Source: Pleodorina starrii | Lineage: Eukaryota > Chlorophyta > Chlorophyceae > Chlamydomonadales > Volvocaceae | Assembly (NCBI GenBank): GCA_030267565.1 | Contig: BRXU01000002.1 | Location: 5,641,501 to 5,705,500, forward strand | Length of the DNA stretch: 64,000 nucleotides | Direction of reading: 5' to 3' | Made by a program: the position numbers and the translations under genes | In this document: in pieces, positions 1 to 9,971 of the stretch | Layout: the number at the start of each line of letters is the position of its first letter | Position numbering within the stretch: position 1 is the first letter of the stretch | Notes under the pieces: generated by a model | Seen by the model: the letters and a program-made list of their open reading frames with translations, nothing else | What the model was told of the DNA's origin: nothing | Database searches by the model: none

Positions 1-604
1 AGGCAAAACTGGCTCCGCCGACCCGTTGTTGTACGGCATCATCGGAGCGTTGGTGCCTTCCTGCTGCGTGCTGCTGCCAGTGATGCCCCCGCCCCCGAAG
101 ATGGGCGGCATGTGCACGCCGTTGCCAGGCAAAACTGGCTCCGCCGATCCGTTGTTGTACGACATCATCAGAGCGTTGGTGCCTTCCTGCTGCGTGCTGC
201 TGCCAGTGATGCCCCCGCCCCCGAAGATGGGCGGCATGTGCACGCCGTTGCCAGGCAAAACTGGCTCCGCCGACCCGTTGTTGTACGGCATCATCGGAGC
301 GTTGGTGCCTTCCTGCTGCGTGCTGCGGCCAGTGATGCCCCCGCCCCCGAAGATGGGCGGCATGTGCACGCCGTTGCCAGGCAAAAGTGGCTCCGCCGAC
401 CCGTTGTTGTACGGCATCATCGGAGCGTTGGTGCCTTCCTGCTGCGTGCTGCGGCCAGTGATGCCCCCGCCCCCGAAGATGGGCGGCATGTGCACGCCGT
501 TGCCAGGCAAAACTGGCACCGCCGATCCGTTGGAGTACGGCATCATCGGAGCGTTGGTGCCTTCCTGCTGCGTGCTGCTGCCAGTGATGCCCCCGCCCCC
601 GAAC
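1..604 (-). repeat. 126-bp in-frame tandem repeat (42-aa units), about 4.8 copies
   Basis: The phrase ATGGGCGGCATGTGCACGCC recurs at 101, 227, 353 and 479, an exact 126-bp period. Copies differ at only a few bases. Read on the minus strand each unit encodes 42 residues with cores GITGSSTQQEGTNAPMMPY and LPGNGVHMPPIFGGG. The array lies inside the coding frame, keeps phase, and extends beyond the left edge. Confidence 0.95.
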
Positions 605-1221
605 CTGCCCTCGCCGCCGCCGGAGGCGGCGTAGGTGACGTGGACAGGTTCAAGATGAACTTGGTCGGGTGGCTGCTGCAGCATTTGTTGCTGCTGGTGC
701 TGTGGCTGCAGCAGCACGGTGGGTGGACCCGCCGCTGCAAGGCCGCTGTCTGGCAGATCGTCCAACTCGACAGCCATGTCGTGAACGTACGGATCCGATT
801 CGATGTGGGTATTGGGGACGGTTGCGGTGCCATTGAAGGCGGTGGTAGTGGTGATGACGGTCGTGGCGCCCATGGCTGCCGTCCGATCCGGGTGCGGTTC
901 GGTCTGGATGTCGGCGCTGGCGGCGCTGACACTGGCATCGACTTCATTACCTCCGTTGTCGTCGTTATTGCCCTTCAGGTAATCAGTGAAGTCATGAGAA
1001 GGGAAGGTTACATCCGGCAAATACAAATCAAGGAAGTCGCGGATGCCAGGGTCGTCACAGTCAATGTTTGTGGCATCCGTTTGACCTGTAAACTGCTGCA
1101 GGGTCGCGGCAGTGGCGGGCGGCAGCTGCTGCTCTGCCGGCACCTGTTGAGCCTCCCGCTCCAGCAAGCTCCAGCCTCCAAAGCCGTCAAAAATGTCGAA
1201 CCCGTCGGGATGTGTGTCCAT
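1..1221 (-). CDS. AP2-type transcription factor paralog, N-terminal part (cut by window edge)
   Basis: An open frame runs from ATG 1221-1219 to the window edge without a stop or a needed intron (407 codons visible). The protein starts MDTHPDGFDIFDGF, has an acidic and aromatic first 90 residues, then a block matching the neighbouring AP2 gene (here MAVELDDLPDSGLAAAGPP, there MAVGLNDLPGAGLATAGPP, each followed by a Gln run). From about residue 206 it enters a 42-residue tandem repeat that continues off the window. The neighbour at 6522-8096 has one degenerate copy of that repeat unit (NITGSSAQEGINASMMPY) before its AP2 domain. The AP2 domain of this gene is therefore expected to lie left of position 1; that is inference, since no DNA-binding domain is visible here. 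Likely a nuclear DNA-binding regulator. The reading frame and paralogy are well supported; function is by homology only. Confidence 0.8.
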   Translation of the reverse strand, partial: MDTHPDGFDIFDGFGGWSLLEREAQQVPAEQQLPPATAATLQQFTGQTDATNIDCDDPGIRDFLDLYLPDVTFPSHDFTDYLKGNNDDNGGNEVDASVSAASADIQTEPHPDRTAAMGATTVITTTTAFNGTATVPNTHIESDPYVHDMAVELDDLPDSGLAAAGPPTVLLQPQHQQQQMLQQPPDQVHLEPVHVTYAASGGGEGRFGGGGITGSSTQQEGTNAPMMPYSNGSAVPVLPGNGVHMPPIFGGGGITGRSTQQEGTNAPMMPYNNGSAEPLLPGNGVHMPPIFGGGGITGRSTQQEGTNAPMMPYNNGSAEPVLPGNGVHMPPIFGGGGITGSSTQQEGTNALMMSYNNGSAEPVLPGNGVHMPPIFGGGGITGSSTQQEGTNAPMMPYNNGSAEPVLP

Positions 1222-1631
1222 TTCTGGCTATATGAATAGACCTGCGAGCAAGAAATCAAGTCATGAGGCATAAACATTACGTGCCATACCGAAATATAGT
1301 TCAAAGTATTTTGGGTCCCATATGTAAGACAAGTATGTGAAGGTGCACCATCTCGAGGTGGGCGGGGAGGTACGTATGGTAAGACGTCCTGTGCCACCCC
1401 CCCCCAACGCGCATATAAGAGGCTAATCGGCATCATTAACATACAACCATTCTTACCTATTACCTATAACCGAATTATTCGCCGGTTCGCTTTATCCTGC
1501 AAGCAACGACTGATGAAAAACTGGACGGTACGTTGGTATATGCCACGAGTAGATGTATTTAAAATATGTTGTTCCAGATAATGTTGCTCCAAAATTTACA
1601 CACGTGCTGTAAATACATACAGTGATTGCTT

Positions 1632-1660
1632 TGTGCCGTACAGGTAGCTCGGCCGTACCC
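1632..1660 (-). promoter_or_regulatory. Upstream block shared by the two AP2 genes (copy 1)
   Basis: This 29-bp stretch, about 410 bp upstream of the partial AP2 start codon, matches 8611-8639 at 27 of 29 positions; the matching block lies about 515 bp upstream of the second AP2 start. Looser similarity continues to the right in both (GTGAGTAAGGATGAGTAAGC versus ATGAGTAAGCCAGATGAGTA). It may be a retained promoter element or just duplicated DNA; the sequence cannot decide. Confidence 0.5.
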
Positions 1661-3140
1661 AAATGTACAGGATTGTTAATGCGTGAGTAAGGATGAGTAA
1701 GCCTTTAGGACTTCGTAAGTCTTAGCTGCCCGTCAACGACATCATTGTGCGTTCGCAGTAATAATACATCTCCGCTTTCGTATAAAAGCACGCACGGTAA
1801 AATACGTACGTATGACCCACAAGATCAATGTAGCTCCGCATGCTATGATGGCGATAGATGGACGGGCGGGGCGGCCGAGCGATGCTATTGTCCTAGGTGA
1901 ACTATCTTTATTCATAGAAATGCATGATCGCAACATATAACACCCTTACTTGCTTCAGCGGAAAATACTTTGTCAGATAGATGAAAGCGACGGAAGTCGG
2001 AAGGGCGTTATTTTACTACTTTATCTATCTGTTAATTATTATTCAATAATCAATCCTTTACCTTGAAATAGGATAATATAAGAAATCATGCAGAATTGCT
2101 GTCTACTCAATACATCAAGCAAAGCCATCATCAATATGCGCATGCTATGCGGAACGAATAAGTTTGATAATGCATGCACGGAAGCACGCATATAAAAGGT
2201 AATATATATGTATATTCCGCTTTTATCCCGCTTCTGCTTGTGCCTGCGAAAATGTAACGAACCCTACCTGCATACATAGTGGAGCGAGTGCATGTGCATA
2301 CATTTCAACAGGCAGCAATCAAACAAGCGAGCTTTCGTTACATACATACACCATCGTCTGCGTCTCCTCATGGTACGACTCCTCTCAGCAGTACGGAGAA
2401 GTTTGTTTAATTTCAGAATGGAACTAGTCCGGGATGGAGCTGATATGTTTCAGTAACATACTTGGGTACGTTACCCGCAAGGCACACGCACCATTTACAA
2501 GTCGTGCTGTCACACGTATGTACGCATTGCACGCCGTATGTTACCATAAGGCGTTGGACGCTACCTAAGCGTCCATGAGTGTTTTTATTCAAGGAGTATT
2601 TACCCTAAAAGGAATGTCCAGGATTTTCCAGCGCTGGGAAAAGGAGTGGCTTCACGTGCGGACTGACATACATCATTTTATCCCTTGATTGGCCCAAAAT
2701 TTCATGATATGACGAAAGCCTGCCTTAGTTTCAACATAGTCTAAAAGGCACACTATCGATGCTAATAAACTACAATTTTGGATATGGACGTTGCGTTACT
2801 TGTTAACCGGAGCAGCTGTAGTGACGGATGCCCATTATTCCGAATGATTCTCGGCCTGTAGATCTGCAAAAGGACCCGAGTGTGCAAATAGTCAACATGG
2901 GGACGAGATCCGGCCAGGCGTTTCCGTGTAGGGGGGGAAGGGACTGGAGCGAGCTGGAACACGCGACGTACGGGCGGTACCCTTAACTTGCCCTAGCATC
3001 TGTCGAATTTGCATTCGTTCTTCTTCTCAAAGTCCCACCGCTACCGCGGGAAACGTTTTTTCGTAAATTGTTACCGCCGTAAACTGCAGCTACTGCAGTT
3101 TGGTTTCCCCGTTCACTTTAGGGAGGTTTAGGAGCCAGAT

Positions 3141-3871
3141 AACTCTGTTGGCGCCGTATTTGGGCCAGATGAGAAAAATGGACCGCAAACATTCATTTTA
3201 GCGACTTAAGATGTCATCCGCGGCTCGTTTACATCGTAATAGTACGTACTATTAGTTGTATGAATGCGGCAGCGTTGAGCTTAAGCTTTTGCGACAAATT
3301 ATAGCGCCGAAATTTTGGGCTGAAAACGAGGGGTTCCCTGATTTGGGCCACCACAGAAAAGTCGGTCCAACAGCGCCTATTCCTCAGAACTCCGCCATCC
3401 CTCCACAGCGTCATTAAAGAATATTTGTCTAAACGTATTGGCAAGCCTCTTGTAGCCGGTTTGCCGTCTCCGACCGCGCGACGGATGGAAACCATCGGTA
3501 ATGCTGAAGGAACCGACGGCCCAAATCGCTGAGCATGAGACCGCTTCTCGCCGGGCTTCAAGGGCATGCCTGAGGTGTCATAAGAGGTCCTCGACACTAT
3601 TCGTATGGGCTGGTGCATGTTTAGGGTGAGTTGCATAGCCAAACAGGCAACTGGCCCAAAATTTTCCGCGCAATTTCGACGATGTTGGGGCGGGACAGCT
3701 CCCCGAGAAGCTTCGCGCACAAAACTGACACTGTGGCCGTGACTACAACTATAAAATGAAAGTTTCCTTCAGCGAGAGTGTAGTCTGAATCCGCATGTGC
3801 GATGCATATACAGCGTTTTCCGTGACCCGGCCCAAATTACGGCGCGCCGGACATTAGGCGCCAACAGAGTT
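3141..3871. mobile_element. Candidate non-autonomous DNA transposon with terminal inverted repeats
   Basis: The ends are a perfect 15-bp inverted repeat: AACTCTGTTGGCGCC at 3141-3155 and its complement at 3857-3871. Partial symmetry extends a few bases outward (AGAT / AATCT). Internally, TTTGGGCC occurs forward at 3159 and 3342 in the left half and reversed (GGCCCAAA) at 3518, 3653 and 3829 in the right half, as expected of subterminal transposase-binding repeats. No transposase is recognisable and I could not settle a target-site duplication. Confidence 0.6.
3237..3254. repeat. Perfect 18-bp palindrome
   Basis: TAATAGTACGTACTATTA reads the same on both strands. It lies inside the candidate transposon near its left end. 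It could be a protein-binding site or chance; no function is assigned. Confidence 0.7.
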
Positions 3872-4071
3872 AATCTACATACCCTGTTTCTGCATAGAGT
3901 AATCAAAGTAAATATTATTAATTATTAGATATTAATATTCATTGATTTTATTTATTTAATACGAACTAGATAAATTAAAATATTACTAATAATCATTCTT
4001 TCGCATCTGCCATCAGCTACCGCTTTTCCCTTTTTCCACCGACTATATCGCCTCCAACGTCATATCATGCT

Positions 4072-4245
4072 ATGGATCCCATCGATCATGTTGCTGCTGG
4101 TGGACGCCCACACCCCGCAAGCGTCAATTCTGTGCCCATTGATAATTTGGGCGACATTGGACGCCAATGGGTGGCACGCGTCGAACGCTGCGGTCGCATG
4201 TACGGCTGGAGCGAAGACATTGAGGCTGCCAGCCTGAGAAGGTGA
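4072..4245 (+). CDS. Possible small exon or ORF, gag-like wording (57 aa)
   Basis: ATG 4072 opens a frame MDPIDHVAAGGRPHPASV... that reaches GRQWVARVERCGRMYGW and ends in SLRR. The frame can be read to TGA 4243-4245, or be cut at a strong donor, AAG|GTGAGC, after 4241. The W-x-E-x-C-x-x-GW spacing recalls gag-like capsid segments of retrotransposons, but this is weak. I could not find a phase-compatible downstream exon: the acceptors near 4470 and 4626 lead quickly to stops. It may be a stranded retroelement fragment or a real first exon. Confidence 0.3.
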   Translation: MDPIDHVAAGGRPHPASVNSVPIDNLGDIGRQWVARVERCGRMYGWSEDIEAASLRR

Positions 4246-6521
4246 GCTGAACGTACTGAACTGACGTCACGGAACCAACTTTTACAGTAGCACTTGAGCG
4301 CGTTATATATATATGGAAGCGGACCAGGTAGATACTGCATTTCTAGCATGTGGAACCATGGCGTTGGGATGCCGACCAGTCTTGAAATGTAGTAGGTTGT
4401 GCTGATGCACACGCGGTAAATGTGCGGCTGTCGTGTGGAGGCTATTCATCACGCACCTTGCGTCACTTCAGGGAGCCACACCAATAACAATTGTGCGAGT
4501 GGGCTCAGATAGGTTTGCAGCACACGAACAAAATCCATCTGTACCGTAGGAAGGTGGTGAAAACCACCATCGTACTCGCTGCTGATGTATGCGCGAGTAT
4601 GGACAGAGTCTCATCAATGTGTCAGGACATCAAGCCGTATCAAGCGATGGCCCACAAAATGATGACAAACCTGCTGAATCCCGGGTATGTATGGGTCGCT
4701 TGTCGCCTCGCCCGCCTCTCACGGCCCATGTTCGCAGTCGTGGGCAATTGTAAATCTATGCTTGGGCTTGGGAATCAACGAACGATGGTTCGTATCCGAC
4801 GACGGACGGTGGTTGTAGTTGTAATTAGGTATGTTGGCGGGGGCATCAGCTCCGCTGCGCGCACGATATTTGATCCTAAGCAAAACACGGCAGACAGCTA
4901 CTTCCTTTTATTTTGTAACGCCATGCACCCAAAAAGGCGCATACATCTATGCACATAACACCTGAAATTGTTTATGCTGGCACCGAAGCCTACTGTAAAC
5001 CATGGAAGGCGGCCTCAAATAACCACGCAGCGACCCGTCCGGAACAATTAAACGTAGGGGCTAGCTGGCCACAGCTGCTAGCAAGTGCCCACAGCAGGGA
5101 TAAAGACACGTCAGGGAGAACCGACAGAGGCACTGCTTGTAGCCGTGTATGTACCCACTCACCAATTGCAGGACTGGCACTTCGACTCGAGCTATCTACT
5201 ACGTAGGGGAAGCTCGAATATGCAACCGCTCACGGCGGGTGCCGCCGCATCACTTTGGCGGCCACCAATGCCCACGTACGGGCGACGAAACGAAACCATG
5301 CATGGTACGAAAGGATACGGAACATGGGTGGGGGGCACGCAGGCCTGCGAGATATATAGACGATAGATACGGTCAGATAGTGTCACAATGCGCGCGTGAA
5401 ATGAAGACCGTATAAGAACAATATTTAAGAGATTCCCTGCAACGGTTTCTAGGACGGAGCTTACAAAAACAAAGGATCAATCGGGATCCCCCATCCAAAA
5501 CAGGGTTCCACCGGGCATCGATGATTCTGCAGGGGAGGCTAACGTAGCAAACCACGCACGCATGGCGCACCGCGCGCGCGTGCGTGCGTGTGCGGATGTA
5601 ATAATCAAGGGATCTGGAATGTTATTTATGTGTACAGCAGCGAACGAACACAGTAACAGGCGGGCTTTAATACAGTTATAACTCTCTCTCAAGCTGTATG
5701 AATGCATGGCAAGTTCACAGAACGTTACGTAATCAGATCCGGTACACGAGCGAGTGCATCGAGAATGAACCTGCCAGCAGCTCGACCTGCTGGGGCCTGC
5801 ACAATTGCAGCACCTGCATATAGCAGACTTATAACTCAAGACTAAGAGCAATAAAACGTTGGAATCGTAAAGGGCCAGCCATCAACATCATCGCTTTTGG
5901 CCATTCGTGCGTTTACGTGCGGCGGTACGACCAGCAGCCAGCAGCCGTACATACATACGTATTATCGTTGCATTGGCCTCTCTAATTTTGTGGGTCGTGG
6001 ATGGAATGCTTGTGAATACCCGCCATACATCAGCAGTTACGTACAAATATAAGGCGAAGGCAAAGCAAATGCCATGTAAAAACGAAATGAACAAAACGAT
6101 CGACTTATTCAAGGCCGGCATTGACGACCACAAAGCGACCAGGCAGTAATTGATGAGCTGTGTGCTACGTACAGCATTTGTATCAAGCGGGCAGCTCCCC
6201 ATTGCGTCGCCTCTAGCACACTGCTGCTGCCATAATCGACGGGCAAAACCTTCAGTAAAAAATAAAAAATACATATCATGCATGGCTATCTGTACAGTCC
6301 CGGGCGGGGAAGGTACGTGCTCATACATGCATTCTCCGTCCACCGAGTAACTCTGTCGGTGCGCATGCATGTATGGCGGTACATAATCACTTGCTTCTTG
6401 AGCCGGATGGATGAACCAGCTACAGCCAGCAGCCGCACCAAGTAAGCCGCAGTGTGTGCGTGAGACCTGCTCGCGAGCATTCGTTGTACTGATTCAAGAC
6501 AGCGAGCATGTGCGTGCCAAT
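4246..6521. other. Intergenic, no supported gene
   Basis: Several frames of 60-160 codons overlap on both strands, but none shows a family motif, biased composition or consistent splice sites. It includes a GC dinucleotide-rich patch near 5565-5590 and many ATGCATG words. It also holds the 3' flank of the AP2 gene that ends at 6522. Confidence 0.55.
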
Positions 6522-8096
6522 CTACAGCCCCTTCAGCAGGTCCACACGGGGGCACTTCCCCTTGCGACCTGCCTGCTTCAGTGCCTTCACAGCACGGGAC
6601 GGGTCCACCTTGCTCAGCCATGCCACGTCCTTGTCGTACAAGTCCATCGGAAACTGCGTGAATAGGTTAAGTACGTACGGTGGCAAGGGGGAGAGGGGCA
6701 TGTTAGCATAGGGTTTGCCTGAATCATCAGCACGTTTTCAGTTGTTTCAAAAAACAGCCATACATACAGGTCAGGTCAGGTACGTGCATGAAGGAGCGCA
6801 CTAAATGTATGTATGGCGCGGCATGTAAGTAAGTGCATGGGTCCTCCCGCCTAGCCAAAGCGCAATACAAATAATGGAGCATCCTCACGTTGGTGACAGC
6901 CTTCTTGCCCCAGAACACGATTGCTGCCAAGTCGTACGCCGCCGCCGCCTCCTTCTCAGACTTGAAGGACCCGACGTACACCTGTCTCCCCCGGCGGCGG
7001 CCGTTCGCAGAGGAATCATTGCGCAGCGCGCGGGAATTCCACAGGTGCGCCTCCCATTTTTTGGTATTGTTGTTCCTGAGAGTAAATCAAAACGGAAACA
7101 ATCAAGTCAGGGCGGGCGGACTGGCGGGTGGCGGACAGCAAAGAAGTGCGTGCGTCGGTCGTGGACAGAGACTTACAGAGACTCGGTATGTTTTGTGCGT
7201 GCGTCTATCAATATGCGCGATGAGAGTCCATACGTATGTGCAACTGCTTGTGAATACGCATGCTAGCTAGTCAGCGAACGAGAACGAAGGCTGGGCACTA
7301 GCCCAAACTCATAGACTCACAAGCAAGCGCCCTTGTACAAGGAGCTGCCCTGGTTCTTCTGTCGTACAGACGGACCGGCGCCGCCGTCGCTCCTTCCGTC
7401 GCTCTGCGTGGACAATCCGCCGCTGCCGCTGTCGCCACCGCAGTTGTGCTGTACGGGCATCGTATCAGTGCCCGCAGCAGCCCCATCGAACGAGTGCATG
7501 AAGAAGCCGTTGCCGGGCACTATTGGGCCCGCCGTCCGGTTGATGTACGGCATCATCGACGCATTGATGCCTTCTTGCGCGCTGCTACCAGTGATGTTCT
7601 CGTCGCCGAAGACGCACGCGGGTGCAAGATAACACTGCTGCATGGGAGCCTGTTGCTGCTGGTGCTGTAGCTGCAGCACGGGTGGACCTGCCGTTGCAAG
7701 GCCGGCGCCTGGCAGATCGTTCAGCCCGACAGCCATGTATGGCGGCATGTGCGAAGCCACCTGCTGGCCGAGGCAGCCCGAGTAGTAGTAGTGGATGGGC
7801 GCCGTGGAGACGGTGGCGGCGCCAGCGGTGGCGTTGATGGTGGTGGCGGTGACGGAGGTGGCAGCATTGGCGGAGGTACTGACGACGTTGACGCCGGCAC
7901 CAATGTCATCTCCGCTGCCGTCGGTGAGTGACCCCAAAATGTCATCGATCATCATATAGCTGTAGTCGTCTGAGTTAATGGAGAGCGGCAGCTGCTGCTG
8001 CTGGGGCACCTCCGTCGTCTCCAGCAGCAGGTTGCCTTCAAAGCCGCAAGCTGTGAATGCTCTGCACATCGTGGTCATGAACTCGTTGTCGTCCAT
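6522..8096 (-). CDS. AP2/ERF-family transcription factor, single AP2 domain (364 aa, 3 exons)
   Basis: Exons are 8096-7321, 7075-6889 and 6653-6522 (stop 6524-6522). Junctions use donors GTGAGT and GTGAGG and acceptors CTCAG and CGCAG, and phases agree. Residues 1-250 are low complexity: Thr/Ala-rich, a Gln run, and one copy of the 42-aa unit that is repeated in the gene at position 1. Residues about 252-322 form an AP2 domain: SSLYKG, NNNTKKWEAHLWNS, GRRRGRQVYVGSF, EKEAAAAYDLAAIVFWG, VTNFP. The usual YRGV start reads YKGA, so a DNA-contacting arginine is replaced by lysine. The insertion before RQVYVG resembles the first AP2 repeat of plant AP2/ANT proteins. The tail (DLYDKDVAWLSKVDPSRAVK) is basic. 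Expected to act as a nuclear sequence-specific regulator; targets are unknown. Confidence 0.92.
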
Positions 8097-9433
8097 GGAT
8101 GATGGCTGTGCTGATTAAATGGGTGTTCCGATCGGCTAGGAAGGAGCCCCGCGCCTCCTGCTGGCGTGTCTGATTATGTCTGCGTCGGCGGAAAATAAAG
8201 CAATCTTTAATAGCCAATAATTATAAGCACCGTTTTTCTCGGTGTGGTCATATATCATCATGCTTGATGCATTTTCTCTTGATCATATGTGAGGGGGTAT
8301 TATTATGTACGTACGACCCTGAAGGACCTTCTGTGCCATTCATGCCCCACCGTGCCTTTGAAAAAACTTTCAGTGATACTGCTATATAAGCATTATTAAC
8401 TTTTTGACTGCCGCCTTGGCCTTAGGGAAAGCAATGATCTCTGTGCCGCTTTGCGAATTGTATGTCTTAGTTGTAACCAGCAATTAGTAATAATGACGTG
8501 GCTCAATGTACTTGCAAGGGCGTGTGTTCGGTGTTAATTAAGCTTTTATGGGTTGAATTATAATTGCGATTTTCCAGTACAAGATGCTGGCTTTGAAAGG
8601 AAATTACTTTTGTGCCGTAAATGTAGCTCGGCCGTACCCCAGGCCGTACCCCCGTACATTGGTCATGCATGAGTAAGCCAGATGAGTAAATAAAGCTGTA
8701 TACGGCTGTATCGCTACCGTATACGGCATCATAATTCGTTGGTTAGTGTTCCTCAACTCATTACGCGATTAAGACATGAAGGCAAATAATTCGCGTTGAA
8801 ATAACCCGGCCCCGCATGCATGGCGGGCTGGAGTTACATAGATGGGTGTTATGGGAGGCAGGGGGAGGGCGGGGCGGACAGTGCTGTTGTCCGTGGTATT
8901 TTCTGTGTTATACATAACACGTATTTTCAAAATCCTAAATTTCTCAACTATCTTTATTTGTAATTGGGTTTTATTTGTAATTTGACAATCAACTAAATTT
9001 AACATTTGATAACTATTTTTATTTGTAAATTTATATATAGGATAAATGGTAACCCGTCCGCGCCGATCGAATGGATTGTCGAATGATAGAAATAAAGCAA
9101 TAAATGCATGCATGGAATTCGACGGGGCGCGCGCCATATTTTTCATTACTACTCTGGTAAGGAGGTAATGGAGTCAATAACACGTATATTGGATTTGTTA
9201 ATATAACATATTTAGGTCAAGCTCGGCGTGTAATAAGATCATTTATGGAGTGCTAATAAGAGTTTCATACCCTGCATGTCCTGCTGAGGGTACGTACCCC
9301 CATGGGCGGGGTCCGATTCGGTTATCCTATCCTATCCTATTACCCTACCGTGCCGCGAGTCTACATAAGGGAATCGAATGGTGTTCGTTTTCGCTTAATG
9401 AAAGGTCTCAACGTACGGCAATTCGATAGGCGG
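8097..9433. other. Intergenic upstream of the AP2 gene
   Basis: AT-rich DNA holding the presumed promoter of the AP2 gene and the second copy of the shared block (8611-8639). TTTATTTGTAA words recur near 8950-9025. A CCTAT run lies at about 9323-9340. No coding frame is supported. Confidence 0.55.
8611..8639 (-). promoter_or_regulatory. Upstream block shared by the two AP2 genes (copy 2)
   Basis: Partner of 1632-1660 (27 of 29 identical), about 515 bp upstream of the ATG at 8096. TGTGCCGTA and AGCTCGGCCGTACCC are the conserved cores. Confidence 0.5.
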
Positions 9434-9961
9434 TCACGTCATTCCGAACGACAGAATGAACCAACAATCCAGAGGGCTCTCGCTCAGGACGGTGCCGAAG
9501 ACCTCGCGGCAAATGCCCAGAAACGGTAGCCAAAGCTGAAACAGGATGCCCGGCCCGGCCCGAGGTGGAATTCGACGGAACAAATCCCTGCCGAGGGCAC
9601 TGAACCCCTGGGGCGTGAGAGCCCGCCCTGCTCGCCTTACGACCGATATCCCGTCTCCGTACGCCGGCGGTGCGTACATGCCCTGGCTACTCTCGCTATC
9701 AATATTGCTACCATCTCCGTCCGCCTCAACTAGGTTGGGCATGTTGTGGTCCCCTGATGCGCTTCCCTCGTCGACCGACTCACGCTTAGTATCAGTGCCC
9801 TCCGGCTCGTTGTCTGCGAAGTTAGCTTGCAGCAGCTGCGGAACGGGGTTGACGTCGCCCTCGTCGTCCCGAGCCTCCGAGCGGACTGAGGCCGACGAGT
9901 GAAAAGGGACGGGGCTCGGGACGACGAGGGCGACGTCAACCCCGTTCCGCAGCTGCTGCAA
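9434..9961 (-). pseudogene. ORF remnant on the minus arm of an inverted duplication, origin unknown
   Basis: A 175-codon minus frame reads through the left arm of the inverted repeat at 9817-9971, encoding ARDDEGDVNPVPQLLQANF and then an acidic stretch (ADNEPEGTDTKRESVDEGS) and RAGRALTPQGFSALGRDLF. The other arm encodes the same 19 residues on the plus strand and then diverges. No family is recognised. Composition and location next to retroelement debris suggest a mobile-element protein fragment; its upstream start is an artefact of the palindrome. Confidence 0.4.
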
Positions 9962-9971
9962 GCTAACTTCG
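9817..9971. repeat. Inverted repeat with 59-bp arms and a 37-bp spacer
   Basis: Arm 9817-9875 and arm 9913-9971 are exact reverse complements as far as I can check by eye. The spacer is 9876-9912. The duplicated segment is coding-like on both outward strands, so this is an inverted duplication of a piece of a gene. RNA crossing it would fold into a long hairpin. Confidence 0.9.

Larger units (their letters stand above)
1222..4071. other. AT-richer intergenic region between the AP2 paralogs, left part
   Basis: No reading frame here has coding character; the short frames are explained by chance. It contains the presumed promoter of the partial AP2 gene, many TACGTACG-like palindromic words, the block at 1632-1660 shared with the other AP2 gene, and the inverted-repeat element at 3141-3871. 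An AT-rich stretch of short TTA/ATT words lies at about 3905-4010. Confidence 0.6.

Noticed and set aside
26..1239. Long plus-strand ORFs (202 and 375 codons) over the 126-bp repeat
   Set aside because: They are antisense shadows of the minus-strand AP2-paralog frame. Paralogy with the gene at 6522-8096 exists only on the minus strand.
4564..4685. Possible second exon after 4072-4241 (segment reading DIKPYQAMAHKMMTNLL)
   Set aside because: The phase left by the exon ending at 4241 does not match the frame of this segment; the compatible frame stops within a few codons.
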